From Oleiharenicola lentus (lineage in GTDB: Bacteria; Verrucomicrobiota; Verrucomicrobiia; Opitutales; Opitutaceae): a stretch of 64,000 nt of DNA. Numbering within the stretch: position 1 is the first letter of the stretch; each line of letters begins with the position of its first letter. Below are positions 18,261 to 27,488 of this stretch, piece by piece. The notes below the pieces were generated by a model. That model was not told the origin of the DNA. It worked only from the letters and a program-made list of their open reading frames with translations, and searched no databases. The position numbers and the translations under genes are program-made. The stretch lies in assembly GCF_004118375.1 (NCBI RefSeq), contig NZ_SDHX01000002.1, positions 310,001 through 374,000 of the forward strand, written 5' to 3'.

Positions 18261-18316
18261 GTGATGAGGCGAGTTGAGTTGGAGAAGTTAGGATTAAGCG
18301 ACCGGCAGAAACAGGA

Positions 18317-18928
18317 TCAGAAGCGCGAGTAGTATTCGACGATGAGCTGCTCGTTGATCGAGGGCTCCATCTCGTCGCGCGTGGGCAGGCGGGTGACGGT
18401 GCCCTTGAGGGCCTCGTCGTTACGCACGAGCCAGCCGGGAACCACGCGGGCGCGGTTTTCCTCGATGGCGCGGGTGGCGAGCTGGCGGGAGGAGTTCGAA
18501 GAGCGGATCTCGATCTCGTCGCCGGCGACGCAGTTGTAGCTGGAGATATCGACCTTGTGACCGTTCACGCGGACGTGGCCGTGGTTGACCAGCTGGCGGG
18601 CGGCGGCGCGGCTCTTGGCGAAGCCCAGGAGATAGACGACGCTGTCGAGACGGGTCTCGAGGAGCTGAAGGAAGCGCTCACCGGTGACGCCGCGCTCTTT
18701 CTTGGCGATGGCGAACACGCGGCGGAACTGGCGCTCGAGCAGGCCGTAGATGAAACGGAGCTTCTGCTTCTCGGCGAGGCCGACGGCGTATTCGGAGAGC
18801 TTGCGGCGGAGCTTGGGGCCGTGCTGGCCGGGAGGAAAGTTGCGGCGCTCAAGCACCTTCGGCGAACCGACGATGTATTGGCCGAAGCGACGGCTGACGC
18901 GGGTGGAGGGTCCGGTATAACGAGCCAT
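18317..18928 (-). CDS. rpsD: 30S ribosomal protein S4
   Basis: 203 residues. ARYTGPSTRVSRRFGQYI starts the protein. The S4 RNA-binding domain follows at about 95-155 (TRLDSVVYLLGFAKSRAAARQLVNHGHVRVNG). The N-terminus has no cysteine knuckle, so this is the zinc-free form. S4 nucleates 16S rRNA assembly and often represses its own operon. Confidence 0.98.
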   Translation of the reverse strand: MARYTGPSTRVSRRFGQYIVGSPKVLERRNFPPGQHGPKLRRKLSEYAVGLAEKQKLRFIYGLLERQFRRVFAIAKKERGVTGERFLQLLETRLDSVVYLLGFAKSRAAARQLVNHGHVRVNGHKVDISSYNCVAGDEIEIRSSNSSRQLATRAIEENRARVVPGWLVRNDEALKGTVTRLPTRDEMEPSINEQLIVEYYSRF

Positions 18929-18965
18929 GGTGGGATCCTGTTATTTTAAGTGGTTTCGCTGGACG

Positions 18966-19592
18966 TTAGACGCGGCGCTTCTTGCGCGGGCGGCAACCGT
19001 TGTGCGGCACCGGGGTGACGTCGATGATGGAGGAGATTTCGAGGCCGATGGCCTGGAGACCGCGGATGGCGGAATCACGACCGAGGCCGGGACCGCTCAC
19101 GCGGATTTGGACCTCCTTGAGGCCGTGGGCCATGGCGTTGCGGGCGGCATCCTGGGCGACAACCTGGGCGGCGTAGGCGGTGGACTTGCGCGAACCGCGG
19201 AAGTTGCACTTGCCGGCCGAGGACCAGGCGATGACGTTGCCCTTGGAATCGGTGATCGAGACGATCGTGTTGTTGAAGGTCGCGGCGATGTTCGCGATGC
19301 CGGAGCTGATATTCTTCGAGCCCTTGGCCTTGCGAACCTTGATCGAAGCGAGCTCCTCCTTGAGGAGATCCTCAGCGGTGGCGGCCTTGGGCACGCCGCC
19401 CACGAGTTCAACGGGCTTGGTCGCCTCGGCCGGGGCCGCGGGAGCGGCACCTTCAGCGGGCTTGTCGGCCTTGGGAGCCTTCGGGGCCTTGGCGGGCTTC
19501 GCCTCGGCGGCGGGAGCAGCAGCGCCTTCAGCGGCGGGGGCAACCTTCTTGGGTGCCTTTTCCTTCTTGGGAGCGGATTTGTCTTCGGACAT
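18966..19592 (-). CDS. rpsK: 30S ribosomal protein S11 with long N-terminal extension
   Basis: The S11 core begins near residue 84 ([25 protein letters not shown]) and ends with [13 protein letters not shown]. The total is 208 residues against about 129 in most bacteria. Residues 1-83 are an added segment, the first 60 rich in Lys, Ala and Pro, then a short helical part ([13 protein letters not shown]). The start is supported by the position 18 bp after rpsM, and the extension shares GC-rich coding character with the core. S11 lies in the platform near the mRNA exit. Confidence 0.96.
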   Translation of the reverse strand: MSEDKSAPKKEKAPKKVAPAAEGAAAPAAEAKPAKAPKAPKADKPAEGAAPAAPAEATKPVELVGGVPKAATAEDLLKEELASIKVRKAKGSKNISSGIANIAATFNNTIVSITDSKGNVIAWSSAGKCNFRGSRKSTAYAAQVVAQDAARNAMAHGLKEVQIRVSGPGLGRDSAIRGLQAIGLEISSIIDVTPVPHNGCRPRKKRRV

Positions 19593-19610
19593 GGAGAGAG
19601 GAGTTGAGGA

Positions 19611-19991
19611 TTAGGCTTCCTTGGCCTTGGTGACGCCGACGGTCTTGCGCGGGCCCTTGCGGGTGCGGGCGTTGGTGCTGGTGCGCTGGCCGCGGACCGG
19701 GAGGCTGCGGCGGTGGCGGATGCCACGGTAGCAGTTGATAGCCTGGAGGCGCTTCAAGTTGCCGGCGATGTCGCGGCGGAGATCGCCCTCCACCACCCAC
19801 TTGTTGTCGGTGATGATGTGGAGAATCTTGTTCAGCTGCTCCTCGGTGAGATCCGAGGCGCGCATGTTCGCGTCGAGACCGGCGGTCTCGATGATGAGGT
19901 CGGCCCGGGCAGGGCCAATGCCGTAGATATACCGGAGGGAGTATCCGATCTTCTTTTTGGCGGGGAGTTCGACGCCGAGGAGACGAGGCAT
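19611..19991 (-). CDS. rpsM: 30S ribosomal protein S13
   Basis: 126 residues. The H2TH region ([19 protein letters not shown]) is followed by the basic C-terminal tail ([17 protein letters not shown]) that contacts P-site tRNA. The last ten residues (VGVTKAKEA) exceed the usual end. It directly follows map; infA and rpmJ, often found here, are absent. Confidence 0.97.
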   Translation of the reverse strand: MPRLLGVELPAKKKIGYSLRYIYGIGPARADLIIETAGLDANMRASDLTEEQLNKILHIITDNKWVVEGDLRRDIAGNLKRLQAINCYRGIRHRRSLPVRGQRTSTNARTRKGPRKTVGVTKAKEA

Positions 19992-20041
19992 GGTGTTTTT
20001 AGTTGAGAGTTAGTTGTTGAGAGTTGGGAAAGGGAGGAAGC

Positions 20042-20812
20042 TTACGAGGCCTGCGGGATCGTGAGGATCTCGGGGCCGGAATCGGTGGTGAGCACGGTGT
20101 GTTCGAAGTGCGCGGAGGGCGAACCGTCGGAGCTGACAACCGTCCAACCGTCGGCGAGGGTGCGGACCCGGTAGGTGCCGAGGTTGACCATGGGCTCGAT
20201 CGCGAGGGTCATACCCGCCTTGATCTTCTCGCCGGTGTTTTTTCGGCCGAAGTTCGGGATCTGCGGTTCCTCATGCATCGCGCGGCCGACGCCGTGGCCG
20301 ACCATTTCACGGACGACACCGAAGCCGCGGGCTTCGACAAAGGTCTGGACGGCGTGCGAAATGTCACCGATGCGATTGCCGACCTGCGCTTGGGCGATGC
20401 CGATGGCGAGGGCTTCCTGGGTGGTTTGCAAAAGCTCAGCGGTCCGGGGAGCGATGGCGCCGACCGGAACGGTCGTGGCATTGTCACCGATGTAGCCGTT
20501 GTATTCGACGACCACGTCCAGTGAGATGATGTCGCCATCGCGCAGGATGCGTTTCAGCGAACCGATGCCGTGGACAACCTCTTCGTTGACTGAGAGGCAG
20601 GTGTAGGCGGGATAGCGGCGCGAGTGCAACTGGTAGCCGTGGCAGGCGCTGCGGGCGCCGAACGAGGCGATGAGATCGCGGCCGATTTGATCCAAGTCGT
20701 AGGTCGTGATACCGGGACGAACCTGCTCTTTCATTTTCGCCAGGACAGTGGCGGCAATGAGGCAGGACTCACGCATGCGCCGGATGGCTTCCGGATTTTT
20801 GATCGGGATCAT
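20042..20812 (-). CDS. map: Methionine aminopeptidase, type I
   Basis: 256 residues. Removes the N-terminal Met from new proteins. The five metal ligands can be placed: two Asp in SLDVVVEYNGYIGDNATT, His in GHGVGRAMHEEP, Glu in TLAIEPMVN and Glu in AHFEHTVL. The start overlaps the stop of the adenylate-kinase-like gene (ATGA), so the two are translated in a coupled way. No N-terminal zinc-finger extension is present (type Ia). Confidence 0.96.
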   Translation of the reverse strand: MIPIKNPEAIRRMRESCLIAATVLAKMKEQVRPGITTYDLDQIGRDLIASFGARSACHGYQLHSRRYPAYTCLSVNEEVVHGIGSLKRILRDGDIISLDVVVEYNGYIGDNATTVPVGAIAPRTAELLQTTQEALAIGIAQAQVGNRIGDISHAVQTFVEARGFGVVREMVGHGVGRAMHEEPQIPNFGRKNTGEKIKAGMTLAIEPMVNLGTYRVRTLADGWTVVSSDGSPSAHFEHTVLTTDSGPEILTIPQAS

Positions 20813-21249
20813 CAGGCGGCGACGTGGAGGGCCTCGCAGGCGAGGCCTTGAGTGCGGTAGTGGGTGACGACGTCCGCGGGAGCGGCGGGAGCGGCAAAGC
20901 AGGCGGTGAGGTTTTCACCGCGGGCTTCAAGCCACTCGTCGAACACCAACGCTTGGAGCAGCGTAGCCGGGAAACCTTCGAGGAGGAATCCCGCATCGGG
21001 TTTGCGCGCCCAGAACCATTTGCGCAGAAGCGCGAGATGGGCCTGGTTAACGTCCCGCGGAAGTGCGGAACGCGTGCGTCGCGAAATCTCCTGTTGCACA
21101 AGGGACGCAGGAGAGACGTGCTCAAGATTCAAAGAACGGACTTGGTTGATCAGATTCGCGGAGAGCGAGCCAACCGGACCAAGGAGAAGGAACTTCGCTT
21201 TCGCGGAGGCGAGAGCGGAAAAGGGGCTGGAGTGTTCAGTCCCTTGCAC
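20812..21249 (-). CDS. Shortened adenylate-kinase-like protein lacking the P-loop lysine
   Basis: 145 residues from GTG 21249, in the usual place of adk between secY and map. Remnants of adenylate kinase are visible. LLLGPVGSLSAN (21-32) stands where GxPGxGKGT belongs, so the catalytic Lys is gone. HVSPASLVQQEI replaces the NMP-binding HISTGDMLR, and GFLLEGFPATLLQA replaces GFLLDGFPRT, with Arg changed to Ala. The LID and C-terminal core are missing, since Adk is normally about 215 residues. Phosphotransfer is very unlikely. ATGA coupling to map and an intact frame suggest it is still translated. True Adk must be encoded elsewhere. Confidence 0.75.
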   Translation of the reverse strand: MQGTEHSSPFSALASAKAKFLLLGPVGSLSANLINQVRSLNLEHVSPASLVQQEISRRTRSALPRDVNQAHLALLRKWFWARKPDAGFLLEGFPATLLQALVFDEWLEARGENLTACFAAPAAPADVVTHYRTQGLACEALHVAA

Positions 21250-21261
21250 CGAAGTAAAGTA

Positions 21262-22761
21262 TTAAAGAGCCCAGTGGCGGATGGCCCAAGCGGCCAGACC
21301 AACCAGCAGCATAACGACCATGAAGGCAGTAATTTGCATCACGGCCTTGTCACTAGCGGCCTCTCCGAGCGCCACGCTGGCGGAGGTGCTGCGACCACGA
21401 ATGCGTCCTTTCTTGAGGAAGCCATCGTAGTGACGCTGGAGGAGGAAGGTTTCAATCTGACGCATCGTGTCCAGAATGACGCCGACCGTGATCAACATGC
21501 CCGTGCCACCGAAGAAATACGCGATGCGCGGCGGGACGTTTAGGCTGAACAGCAGCACATCGGGGATAATCGCGATGATCGTGAGGAAAATCGCGCCGGC
21601 GAGCGTCAGGCGGGTCATGATGAAGTCGAGGAAGCTCGCGGTCGGCTCACCGGGACGAACACCCGGGATGTAGCCACCGTATTTCTTCAGGTCATCGGCA
21701 ATCTGGATCGGCTTGAACATGACGGACACCCAGAAATAGCTGAAGAAAAGGATCAGCAGCGTCATGCCGATGTAATAGATCGGGTGGCCCTGCACGAGGT
21801 TGTTGGAGAACTCGACGAGGAACTTGACGTTAAAAGCTGCACCGGCCTGTGACATGATCTGCTGCGGGAACATCAGAATCGCGCTGGCGAAGATCACCGG
21901 CATGACGCCCGAATAGTTGACCTTGAGGGGCAGGAAAGAGCTCTGGCCGCCATAGACCTTCTGGCCGACGACGCGCTTGGCGTATTGGACCGGAATCTTG
22001 CGTTGTCCCTGGGTAACAGCAATGATCCCCATGGTCACTGCGATAAACAGGGCGAGCATCATCATGCCCTCGATGGCGCCGAGTTTGGCCACACCGACAG
22101 GAGCAAAGAACAGCTGGTAGGTGGCGACGGCCGCTCCCGGAATGTCGGCCAGGATACCGACGGTGATAAGAAGCGAGACACCGTTGCCGATGCCACGCTG
22201 GGTGATCTGCTCACCGAGCCACATGAGAAGCATGGTGCCCGCGGTCATGATCACGGTGGACTGCACCATGAACCAGAATTTGCTGACGACAACAATCTGG
22301 CCGTATTGATTGACATCGTAACCTGGGAAGAGACGGCCGGGATTCTCGAGCGCGAGGATCAGGAGCACACCCTGGATCAAGCAGATGAGCACCGTGGCGT
22401 AGCGAGTGTATTGGGTGAGCTTCTGGCGGCCGACATCCCCCTCCTGCTGCAGACGGCTGAGAGCCGGCACCACCGCCGTCATCAGCTGGAAGATGATCGA
22501 GGCGCTGATGTAAGGCATGATGCCCAGCGCGCAGACGGCACCCTTCACGAGCGCGCCACCGGTGAACATGTTGTAGAGACCCACCAGGGCGCCGGAACCC
22601 GCCGCGGTCTGATCGGCGAAGAAATCCTGCAGCGGCTTCGGGTCGATGCCGGGCAGCGGAATGTGCGCACCGACACGCGCCACGAATAGCAGACCCAAGG
22701 TGTAGAGGATTCGCGAGCGCAGCTCGGGAATCTTCATGGAGTTCGTGAAGGCGGAAAACAT
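21262..22761 (-). CDS. secY: Protein translocase subunit SecY
   Basis: 499 residues with ten membrane helices. It begins MFSAFTNSMKIPELRSRILYT and has the plug region after IPLPGID and the conserved cytoplasmic loop GIIAVTQGQRKIPVQYAKR. It forms the channel of the Sec translocon with SecE (47026) and SecG. It is longer than the roughly 440 of E. coli, mostly through larger loops and the segment after PGVRPG. ATG 22761 is chosen; the upstream open frame is basic low-complexity sequence. Confidence 0.97.
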   Translation of the reverse strand: MFSAFTNSMKIPELRSRILYTLGLLFVARVGAHIPLPGIDPKPLQDFFADQTAAGSGALVGLYNMFTGGALVKGAVCALGIMPYISASIIFQLMTAVVPALSRLQQEGDVGRQKLTQYTRYATVLICLIQGVLLILALENPGRLFPGYDVNQYGQIVVVSKFWFMVQSTVIMTAGTMLLMWLGEQITQRGIGNGVSLLITVGILADIPGAAVATYQLFFAPVGVAKLGAIEGMMMLALFIAVTMGIIAVTQGQRKIPVQYAKRVVGQKVYGGQSSFLPLKVNYSGVMPVIFASAILMFPQQIMSQAGAAFNVKFLVEFSNNLVQGHPIYYIGMTLLILFFSYFWVSVMFKPIQIADDLKKYGGYIPGVRPGEPTASFLDFIMTRLTLAGAIFLTIIAIIPDVLLFSLNVPPRIAYFFGGTGMLITVGVILDTMRQIETFLLQRHYDGFLKKGRIRGRSTSASVALGEAASDKAVMQITAFMVVMLLVGLAAWAIRHWAL

Positions 22762-22819
22762 TAGGGGTGGAGTCTGGAGAAATTGTAGGCGGCGGGCCCG
22801 GAGGCCCGCCCGGCCCCGC

Positions 22820-23266
22820 TTAAGCGACGATCGCGGCGCCGCCGGCCTTCTCGAGCTTGGCCTTGGCGGAATCGGTGAACTTCTGGGCGGTGACCTTGAG
22901 TGCGCGGCTGATTTCTCCGTCGCCAAGGACCTTGAGCTTCGTCACGCCGGCACGGACAAGACCGGCCTGGGCCAGCACCTCGGCGTTCACCTCGGTGATC
23001 TTGGCCTCAAGACCTGCGAGGTCGCCGACGTTGATGACGGCATACTCGGTGCGGAATTCGTAATTATTGAAGCCGCGGTGGGGCAGCTTGCGGTAAAGGG
23101 GCATCTGGCCGCCTTCGAAACCAGGACGGATCGAACCGCCGGAACGGGCGGTCTGGCCCTTGCCACCCTTGCCCGAGGTCTTGCCGTGGCCGCCGCCTTC
23201 GCCGCAGCCGACGCGCTTCTTGCGGTGCACAGCACCCTTGACGTTCTTGAGAGTATGGAGACGCAT
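22820..23266 (-). CDS. rplO: 50S ribosomal protein L15
   Basis: 148 residues. Starts MRLHTLKNVKGAVHRKKRVG and has the Gly-rich GEGGGHGKTSGKGGKGQ arm that reaches into 23S rRNA. It follows rpsE directly with 73 bp between them, too short for rpmD (L30), which usually lies there. Confidence 0.97.
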   Translation of the reverse strand: MRLHTLKNVKGAVHRKKRVGCGEGGGHGKTSGKGGKGQTARSGGSIRPGFEGGQMPLYRKLPHRGFNNYEFRTEYAVINVGDLAGLEAKITEVNAEVLAQAGLVRAGVTKLKVLGDGEISRALKVTAQKFTDSAKAKLEKAGGAAIVA

Positions 23267-23339
23267 TTTAGTATTTCCTAAGTTGGGTCGCCGCCCCGCG
23301 ATGAACTCGGGGGCGACTCGGATTGATTCGGATCAGATA

Positions 23340-23852
23340 TCAGCTGCGGATGGACTTGAAGTCCTCCTCGAGGCGAAGCTTGCGCAGGCCGTTGAGGGTC
23401 GCGTGCACGACGGCGATGTGATTCTTGGAACCCATCGATTTTGTGAGCACGTTATGAACGCCGGCCGCCTCGAGGACGGCGCGCACGCCACCGCCGGCGA
23501 TCAGGCCGGTGCCGGTGGAGGCCGGGCGGAGGAACACCTTGCCACCGTCATAGGCGCCGAGCACCTCGTGGGGAATGGTGCCGCCCTTGAGCTTCACAGA
23601 AACCATTCGCTTCTTGGCGGACTCGGTGGACTTTTTGATGGCGTCGGGGACCTCGTTGGCCTTGCCGTAGCCAATGCCCACGCTGCCCTTGCCGTCGCCG
23701 ACGACGGAGAGGGCGGAGAACGAGAAGCGGCGGCCACCCTTCACGACCTTGGCGCAACGGTTGATGAAAACGACCTTCTCGATGAGACCGGACTCGGCCT
23801 GGTCGGCGCCAGAGGCACCGCCGAAGGAATTGGAACGATTGTTGTTAGCCAT
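23340..23852 (-). CDS. rpsE: 30S ribosomal protein S5
   Basis: 170 residues. The N-terminal dsRNA-binding-like domain has [21 protein letters not shown], and the second domain [22 protein letters not shown]5 affects decoding accuracy and mRNA entry. A short Asn/Ser-rich start ([12 protein letters not shown]) precedes the core. Confidence 0.97.
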   Translation of the reverse strand: MANNNRSNSFGGASGADQAESGLIEKVVFINRCAKVVKGGRRFSFSALSVVGDGKGSVGIGYGKANEVPDAIKKSTESAKKRMVSVKLKGGTIPHEVLGAYDGGKVFLRPASTGTGLIAGGGVRAVLEAAGVHNVLTKSMGSKNHIAVVHATLNGLRKLRLEEDFKSIRS

Positions 23853-23861
23853 GGGCGGAGG

Positions 23862-24224
23862 TTAGAATTGGAGACCGCCTTCGCGCGCGGCGTCGGCAAA
23901 GGTTTTGACGCGGCCGTGATAGGGCCGGCCGTTGCGGTCGAACACGACGGAGGAAATGCCGGCGGCCTTGGCCTTGGCGGCAAAGGCGACACCGAGATTC
24001 TTGGCGCCGGAGACGTTGCTCTTCGCACCGCTCTTCTTCACCTCGGGATCGAGAGTGGAGAGGAACACGAGCGTTGAGCCGGCGTCGTCGTTGACGGCCT
24101 GCGCATAAATGTGCTTGCCGGAGAACTTGACGCTGAGGCGCGGGCGAGCGGCGGTGCCGGTCACCTTCTTGCGGATGCGCCACTTGCGCTTCTGGAGGAG
24201 CTGGGCCTTGTAAACAGTCTTCAT
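23862..24224 (-). CDS. rplR: 50S ribosomal protein L18
   Basis: 120 residues. RPRLSVKFSGKHIYAQAVND and FDRNGRPYHGRVKTFADAAREGGL are typical of this 5S-rRNA-binding protein. It lies nine bases upstream of rpsE and 14 bases after rplF. Confidence 0.97.
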   Translation of the reverse strand: MKTVYKAQLLQKRKWRIRKKVTGTAARPRLSVKFSGKHIYAQAVNDDAGSTLVFLSTLDPEVKKSGAKSNVSGAKNLGVAFAAKAKAAGISSVVFDRNGRPYHGRVKTFADAAREGGLQF

Positions 24225-24238
24225 GTTGGGTGGTGCGG

Positions 24239-24784
24239 TTAGGCGACGGTCTTGCCTTCCTTGCGGCGGACGCGTTCGGCGTGCTCGCCAACCAGACGGA
24301 CACCCTTGCCCTTGTAAGGCTCGGGCGGGTAATAGGCGCGGATCTCGGAGGTCACCTGACCGACGAGCTGCTTGTCCACACCCTCGATCTTCAGCTTGGT
24401 GCCGTCGGTGACGGTGACCTTGATGCCCTCGGGGATGTCGTGGAGGATGGGGTGCGAGTAGCCGAGCGCGAGGTCGAGCTGCTTGCCCTTGAGCGCGGCT
24501 TTGAAGCCGACGCCTTGGATCTCAAGCTCCTTCATGTAGCCAACGCTGACGCCCTTGACCATGCCGGCGATCACCGAACGCGCGGTGCCGAACATGGCGC
24601 GGGAGAAGCGGGTGTCCTCGACCTTGGTGACGACGACCTTGTTGTCCTGCTTCTCGATCTTCACGACGGGGGCGAAGGTCTTGGAAACTTTGCCCTTGGG
24701 GCCTTCGACGGACACGGTGGTGCCCTTGATGTCGATTTTGACCTTGTCGGGAATCTGAACGGGTTGTTTGCCGATTCTGCTCAT
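24239..24784 (-). CDS. rplF: 50S ribosomal protein L6
   Basis: 181 residues. MSRIGKQPVQIPDKVKIDI begins the first of two L6 folds, and YYPPEPYKGKGVRLVGE is the conserved C-terminal signature near the factor-binding site. It has the normal length and spc-operon position. Confidence 0.98.
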   Translation of the reverse strand: MSRIGKQPVQIPDKVKIDIKGTTVSVEGPKGKVSKTFAPVVKIEKQDNKVVVTKVEDTRFSRAMFGTARSVIAGMVKGVSVGYMKELEIQGVGFKAALKGKQLDLALGYSHPILHDIPEGIKVTVTDGTKLKIEGVDKQLVGQVTSEIRAYYPPEPYKGKGVRLVGEHAERVRRKEGKTVA

Positions 24785-24798
24785 GGTGGTGGTGCTCC

Positions 24799-25191
24799 TT
24801 ACCAGACGGTGCAGACGAGTTCGCCGCCCAGCTTCTGGCGACGGGCGTCCTGGTCCTTCATGAGACCCTTGGAAGTTGAAAGAATGGCGATGCCGAGGCC
24901 GTTGAGAACGCGCGGAATCTCCGTGTAACCGGCATACATGCGGCGGCCGGGGGTGGATGTGCGCTTGATGCCGGTAATGACCGGGGCGCTGTCCACATAC
25001 TTCATGGTCACGACCACGGTCTTGTGACCGCGCTCGTCGGTGCCAGTGGCGACGTCACGGACGTAGCCCTCAGCCTTGAGGATGTTCGCGAGGCTCTCCT
25101 TGAGCTTCGAGTGCGGCGAAACGCACTGGGCGAGACCGGCCTTCGACGCATTGCGAAGGTGGGTCAAAAAATCACTGATTGGGTCTGTCAT
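24799..25191 (-). CDS. rpsH: 30S ribosomal protein S8
   Basis: 130 residues. TDPISDFLTHLRNASKAG at the start and the C-terminal LSTSKGLMKDQDARRQKLGG motif define S8, which binds the central domain of 16S rRNA and in many bacteria represses the spc operon. Confidence 0.98.
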   Translation of the reverse strand: MTDPISDFLTHLRNASKAGLAQCVSPHSKLKESLANILKAEGYVRDVATGTDERGHKTVVVTMKYVDSAPVITGIKRTSTPGRRMYAGYTEIPRVLNGLGIAILSTSKGLMKDQDARRQKLGGELVCTVW

Positions 25192-25254
25192 GGATGGATG
25201 TTTTTATCGGTTGCGGCCGCGCGGGTCATATCCGACCCCCGTGGGCCAAAGGGA

Positions 25255-25560
25255 TTACCAAGAAGACTTGGTGACGCCGGGAATCTTGCCGGCAAGCGCG
25301 AGCTCGCGCAGGGTGATACGGGACACGCCGAAACGGCGGTTGAAACCGCGCGGGCGGCCGCTGAGCGAGCAGCGGTTGCGGATGCGAACCTTGGAAGAAT
25401 TGCGTGGAAGCTTGTTGAGCTTCTTCTGGGCGGCGAAAAATTCCTCGTCGGTGGTGGCGGGATTGGCGAGGACGGCCTTCAGCTCAGCGCGCTTCGCGGC
25501 GTGCTTGTCGACGAGGCGGATGCGCTTCTTGTTGCGTTCGATGGAGGAGGTCTTGGGCAT
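25255..25560 (-). CDS. rpsN: 30S ribosomal protein S14, zinc-independent form
   Basis: 101 residues, the long (C-minus) form. The core is [23 protein letters not shown], with a single Cys instead of the four of the zinc form, so no zinc is bound. It lies between rplE and rpsH as usual. Confidence 0.97.
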   Translation of the reverse strand: MPKTSSIERNKKRIRLVDKHAAKRAELKAVLANPATTDEEFFAAQKKLNKLPRNSSKVRIRNRCSLSGRPRGFNRRFGVSRITLRELALAGKIPGVTKSSW

Positions 25561-25572
25561 GGCGCGTAAGGG

Positions 25573-26154
25573 TTAGGCGGCGGAAGTTTTGGCGGGAGCG
25601 GCCTGTTCCGTGCGGCGGAACGGCATGCCGAGCAGCTTGAGGAGCTCGCGCGCCTCGTCGTCGGTCTCGGCGGAGGTTACGAGGGTGATGTCGAGACCCA
25701 TGGAGCGCTTGTTGTTCTCAACCACGATCTCGGGGAAGATGGTGAAGTCCGTGATGCCGATGGTGTAGTTGCCCTGGCCGTCGAGCTTGTTCGGGACGCC
25801 GCGGAAGTCGCGGATGGTGGGCAGTGCCACGGCAAGCAGGCGCACGAGGAAGTGCCACATGTTCTCGCCGCGGAGAGTGACATGACAACCGGTGACCTGG
25901 TTGGGCTTCAGCTTGAAATTGGCGATGGCGCGCTTCGTGCGATTGAGCACGGGCTTCTGTCCGGCGATGAGACCGATGTCGCGCGCGGTGTCGGCGATCT
26001 GGTTCTTGTCGGCCTCGGCGCCGATACCGGTGTTGATGACGATCTTCTCGAGCTTGGGAACTTGATGCTTGTTCTTGTAGCCGCGCGAGGCGATCAGCGC
26101 CGGGACGACGGTCTCGACGTAGTGTTTCTGGAGGGGTGCGAGTTGTTTGCTCAT
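25573..26154 (-). CDS. rplE: 50S ribosomal protein L5
   Basis: 193 residues. Motifs KLEKIVINTGIG and RDFRGVPNKLDGQGNYTIGI fit L5, which holds 5S rRNA and contacts the P-site tRNA. A C-terminal Ala-rich tail (TEQAAPAKTSAA) is slightly longer than usual. Confidence 0.98.
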   Translation of the reverse strand: MSKQLAPLQKHYVETVVPALIASRGYKNKHQVPKLEKIVINTGIGAEADKNQIADTARDIGLIAGQKPVLNRTKRAIANFKLKPNQVTGCHVTLRGENMWHFLVRLLAVALPTIRDFRGVPNKLDGQGNYTIGITDFTIFPEIVVENNKRSMGLDITLVTSAETDDEARELLKLLGMPFRRTEQAAPAKTSAA

Positions 26155-26220
26155 GGTGCTAACCGGATTTCCGACCCGGATGCTTTGTTGGTTTTAAGTG
26201 GTGGGACTCCCCTCGCCTGC

Positions 26221-26499
26221 TCAGGCCTTGGCCGCGGGCGCGGCCTTCTTGCGCTTGGACGCGTCGTAGCGCGACTGGAGCATGAGGTTGGAGACATGAA
26301 CCGTGCCCTCGCGCTCGGCGATTTTGCCCTGCGGGTTTTCCTGGGACTTCTTGAGGTGCCGCTTGATCATGGCCACGCCCTCAACGACGGCGCGGTTCTG
26401 GCTGGCGCGAATCTCGAGGACCTTGCCCTGCTTACCCTTCTGGGAGCCGGCGATGACAACGACCTGGTCGTTCTTCTTGATATGGAATTTCTGGGCCAT
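26221..26499 (-). CDS. rplX: 50S ribosomal protein L24
   Basis: 92 residues. The KOW motif is VVVIAGSQKGKQGKVLEI, followed by GVAMIKRHLKKSQENPQG. It is an early assembly protein near the tunnel exit. It starts one base after the rplN stop. Confidence 0.97.
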   Translation of the reverse strand: MAQKFHIKKNDQVVVIAGSQKGKQGKVLEIRASQNRAVVEGVAMIKRHLKKSQENPQGKIAEREGTVHVSNLMLQSRYDASKRKKAAPAAKA

Positions 26500-26500
26500 G

Positions 26501-26866
26501 TTAGAGGACCTCCGGGGCGAGCGAGATGATCTTCATGTAGTTCTTGGCGCGGAGCTCGCGGGCAACGGGCCCGAAGATGCGGGTGCCCTTCGGATTGCCA
26601 TCCTCGCCAATGATGACGACGGCATTGCTGTCGAAACGGAGGTAGCTGCCGTCGGCGCGGCGCAGCGGCGCCCTGGTGCGGACGATCACGGCCTTGTGGA
26701 CCTCGCCTTTCTTCACGGTAGCGTCGGTGCTGCTCTCCTTGATGTTAATGGTGATAATGTCGCCGACATGCGCGGTGCGGGTGTTCTGCCCGATGCGGCC
26801 GATCATGGACGCGCGGCGCGCGCCGGTATTGTCGGCGATGTCGAGGATGGAACGCATCTGGATCAT
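26501..26866 (-). CDS. rplN: 50S ribosomal protein L14
   Basis: 121 residues. Begins [20 protein letters not shown] and ends with the conserved [19 protein letters not shown]14 forms an intersubunit bridge and is the binding site of the silencing factor RsfS. Confidence 0.98.
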   Translation of the reverse strand: MIQMRSILDIADNTGARRASMIGRIGQNTRTAHVGDIITINIKESSTDATVKKGEVHKAVIVRTRAPLRRADGSYLRFDSNAVVIIGEDGNPKGTRIFGPVARELRAKNYMKIISLAPEVL

Positions 26867-26892
26867 GGTGGTGTCTCCTTGTGCGGGTTGGT

Positions 26893-27240
26893 TCAGGCCT
26901 TGGCGGCGGTCGCCTTGGTGGTCTTGGTCGGGACGGCTTCGGCAACGTCCTTCTCCGAAATGGCAGCGGCGCCGAGAACGGCGGCCTCAACCACACGGAT
27001 AACGCGCCAGCGCTTCAGCCGGCTGATCGGACGGGTCGCCATGACCTCGATCTTGTCGCCCACCTTGGTCTCGTTCTTCTCGTCGTGGACGTGGAGGACG
27101 GTCTTGCGGTTGATGACCTTGTGGTAGAGGGGATGCGGCGTCTTGTAAGGGACGGTGACCTTGACGGACTTGTCGCCCATCTTGGAGCTGACAAAGCCGA
27201 TAACGGTCTTGCGGGCGTTGTGGCGGACGTGAGTGGACAT
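26893..27240 (-). CDS. rpsQ: 30S ribosomal protein S17 with C-terminal extension
   Basis: 115 residues, about 30 more than usual. The OB-fold core is [20 protein letters not shown] and [29 protein letters not shown]. The extra C-terminus is Ala/Thr/Lys-rich ([15 protein letters not shown]). S17 binds the 5' domain of 16S rRNA. Confidence 0.96.
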   Translation of the reverse strand: MSTHVRHNARKTVIGFVSSKMGDKSVKVTVPYKTPHPLYHKVINRKTVLHVHDEKNETKVGDKIEVMATRPISRLKRWRVIRVVEAAVLGAAAISEKDVAEAVPTKTTKATAAKA

Positions 27241-27267
27241 GTGATTGTGCGGTTAGCGCCGTCGGCC

Positions 27268-27468
27268 TCAGGCGGCCTTGGTGGTTTTCTTCTGCTTGAG
27301 GATGGTCTCAAGACGCGCGATATCCTTGCGGTAGGCGCGCAGGAGGTGCGGCTTCTCGACCTGGCCGGTGTTCTTGCGCAGGCGAAGCTGGAGGAGCTGC
27401 TCGCGGGTCTCGCGGAGCTTGGTGTTGATCTCGGCGGGAGAGAGTTCGCGGATTTCCTTGGAAGTCAT
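27268..27468 (-). CDS. rpmC: 50S ribosomal protein L29
   Basis: 66 residues. [22 protein letters not shown] and [17 protein letters not shown] form the two-helix hairpin of L29, a tunnel-exit protein that helps dock SRP and trigger factor. Confidence 0.96.
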   Translation of the reverse strand: MTSKEIRELSPAEINTKLRETREQLLQLRLRKNTGQVEKPHLLRAYRKDIARLETILKQKKTTKAA

Positions 27469-27488
27469 GGTAACGGGTGTCCGGTGGT

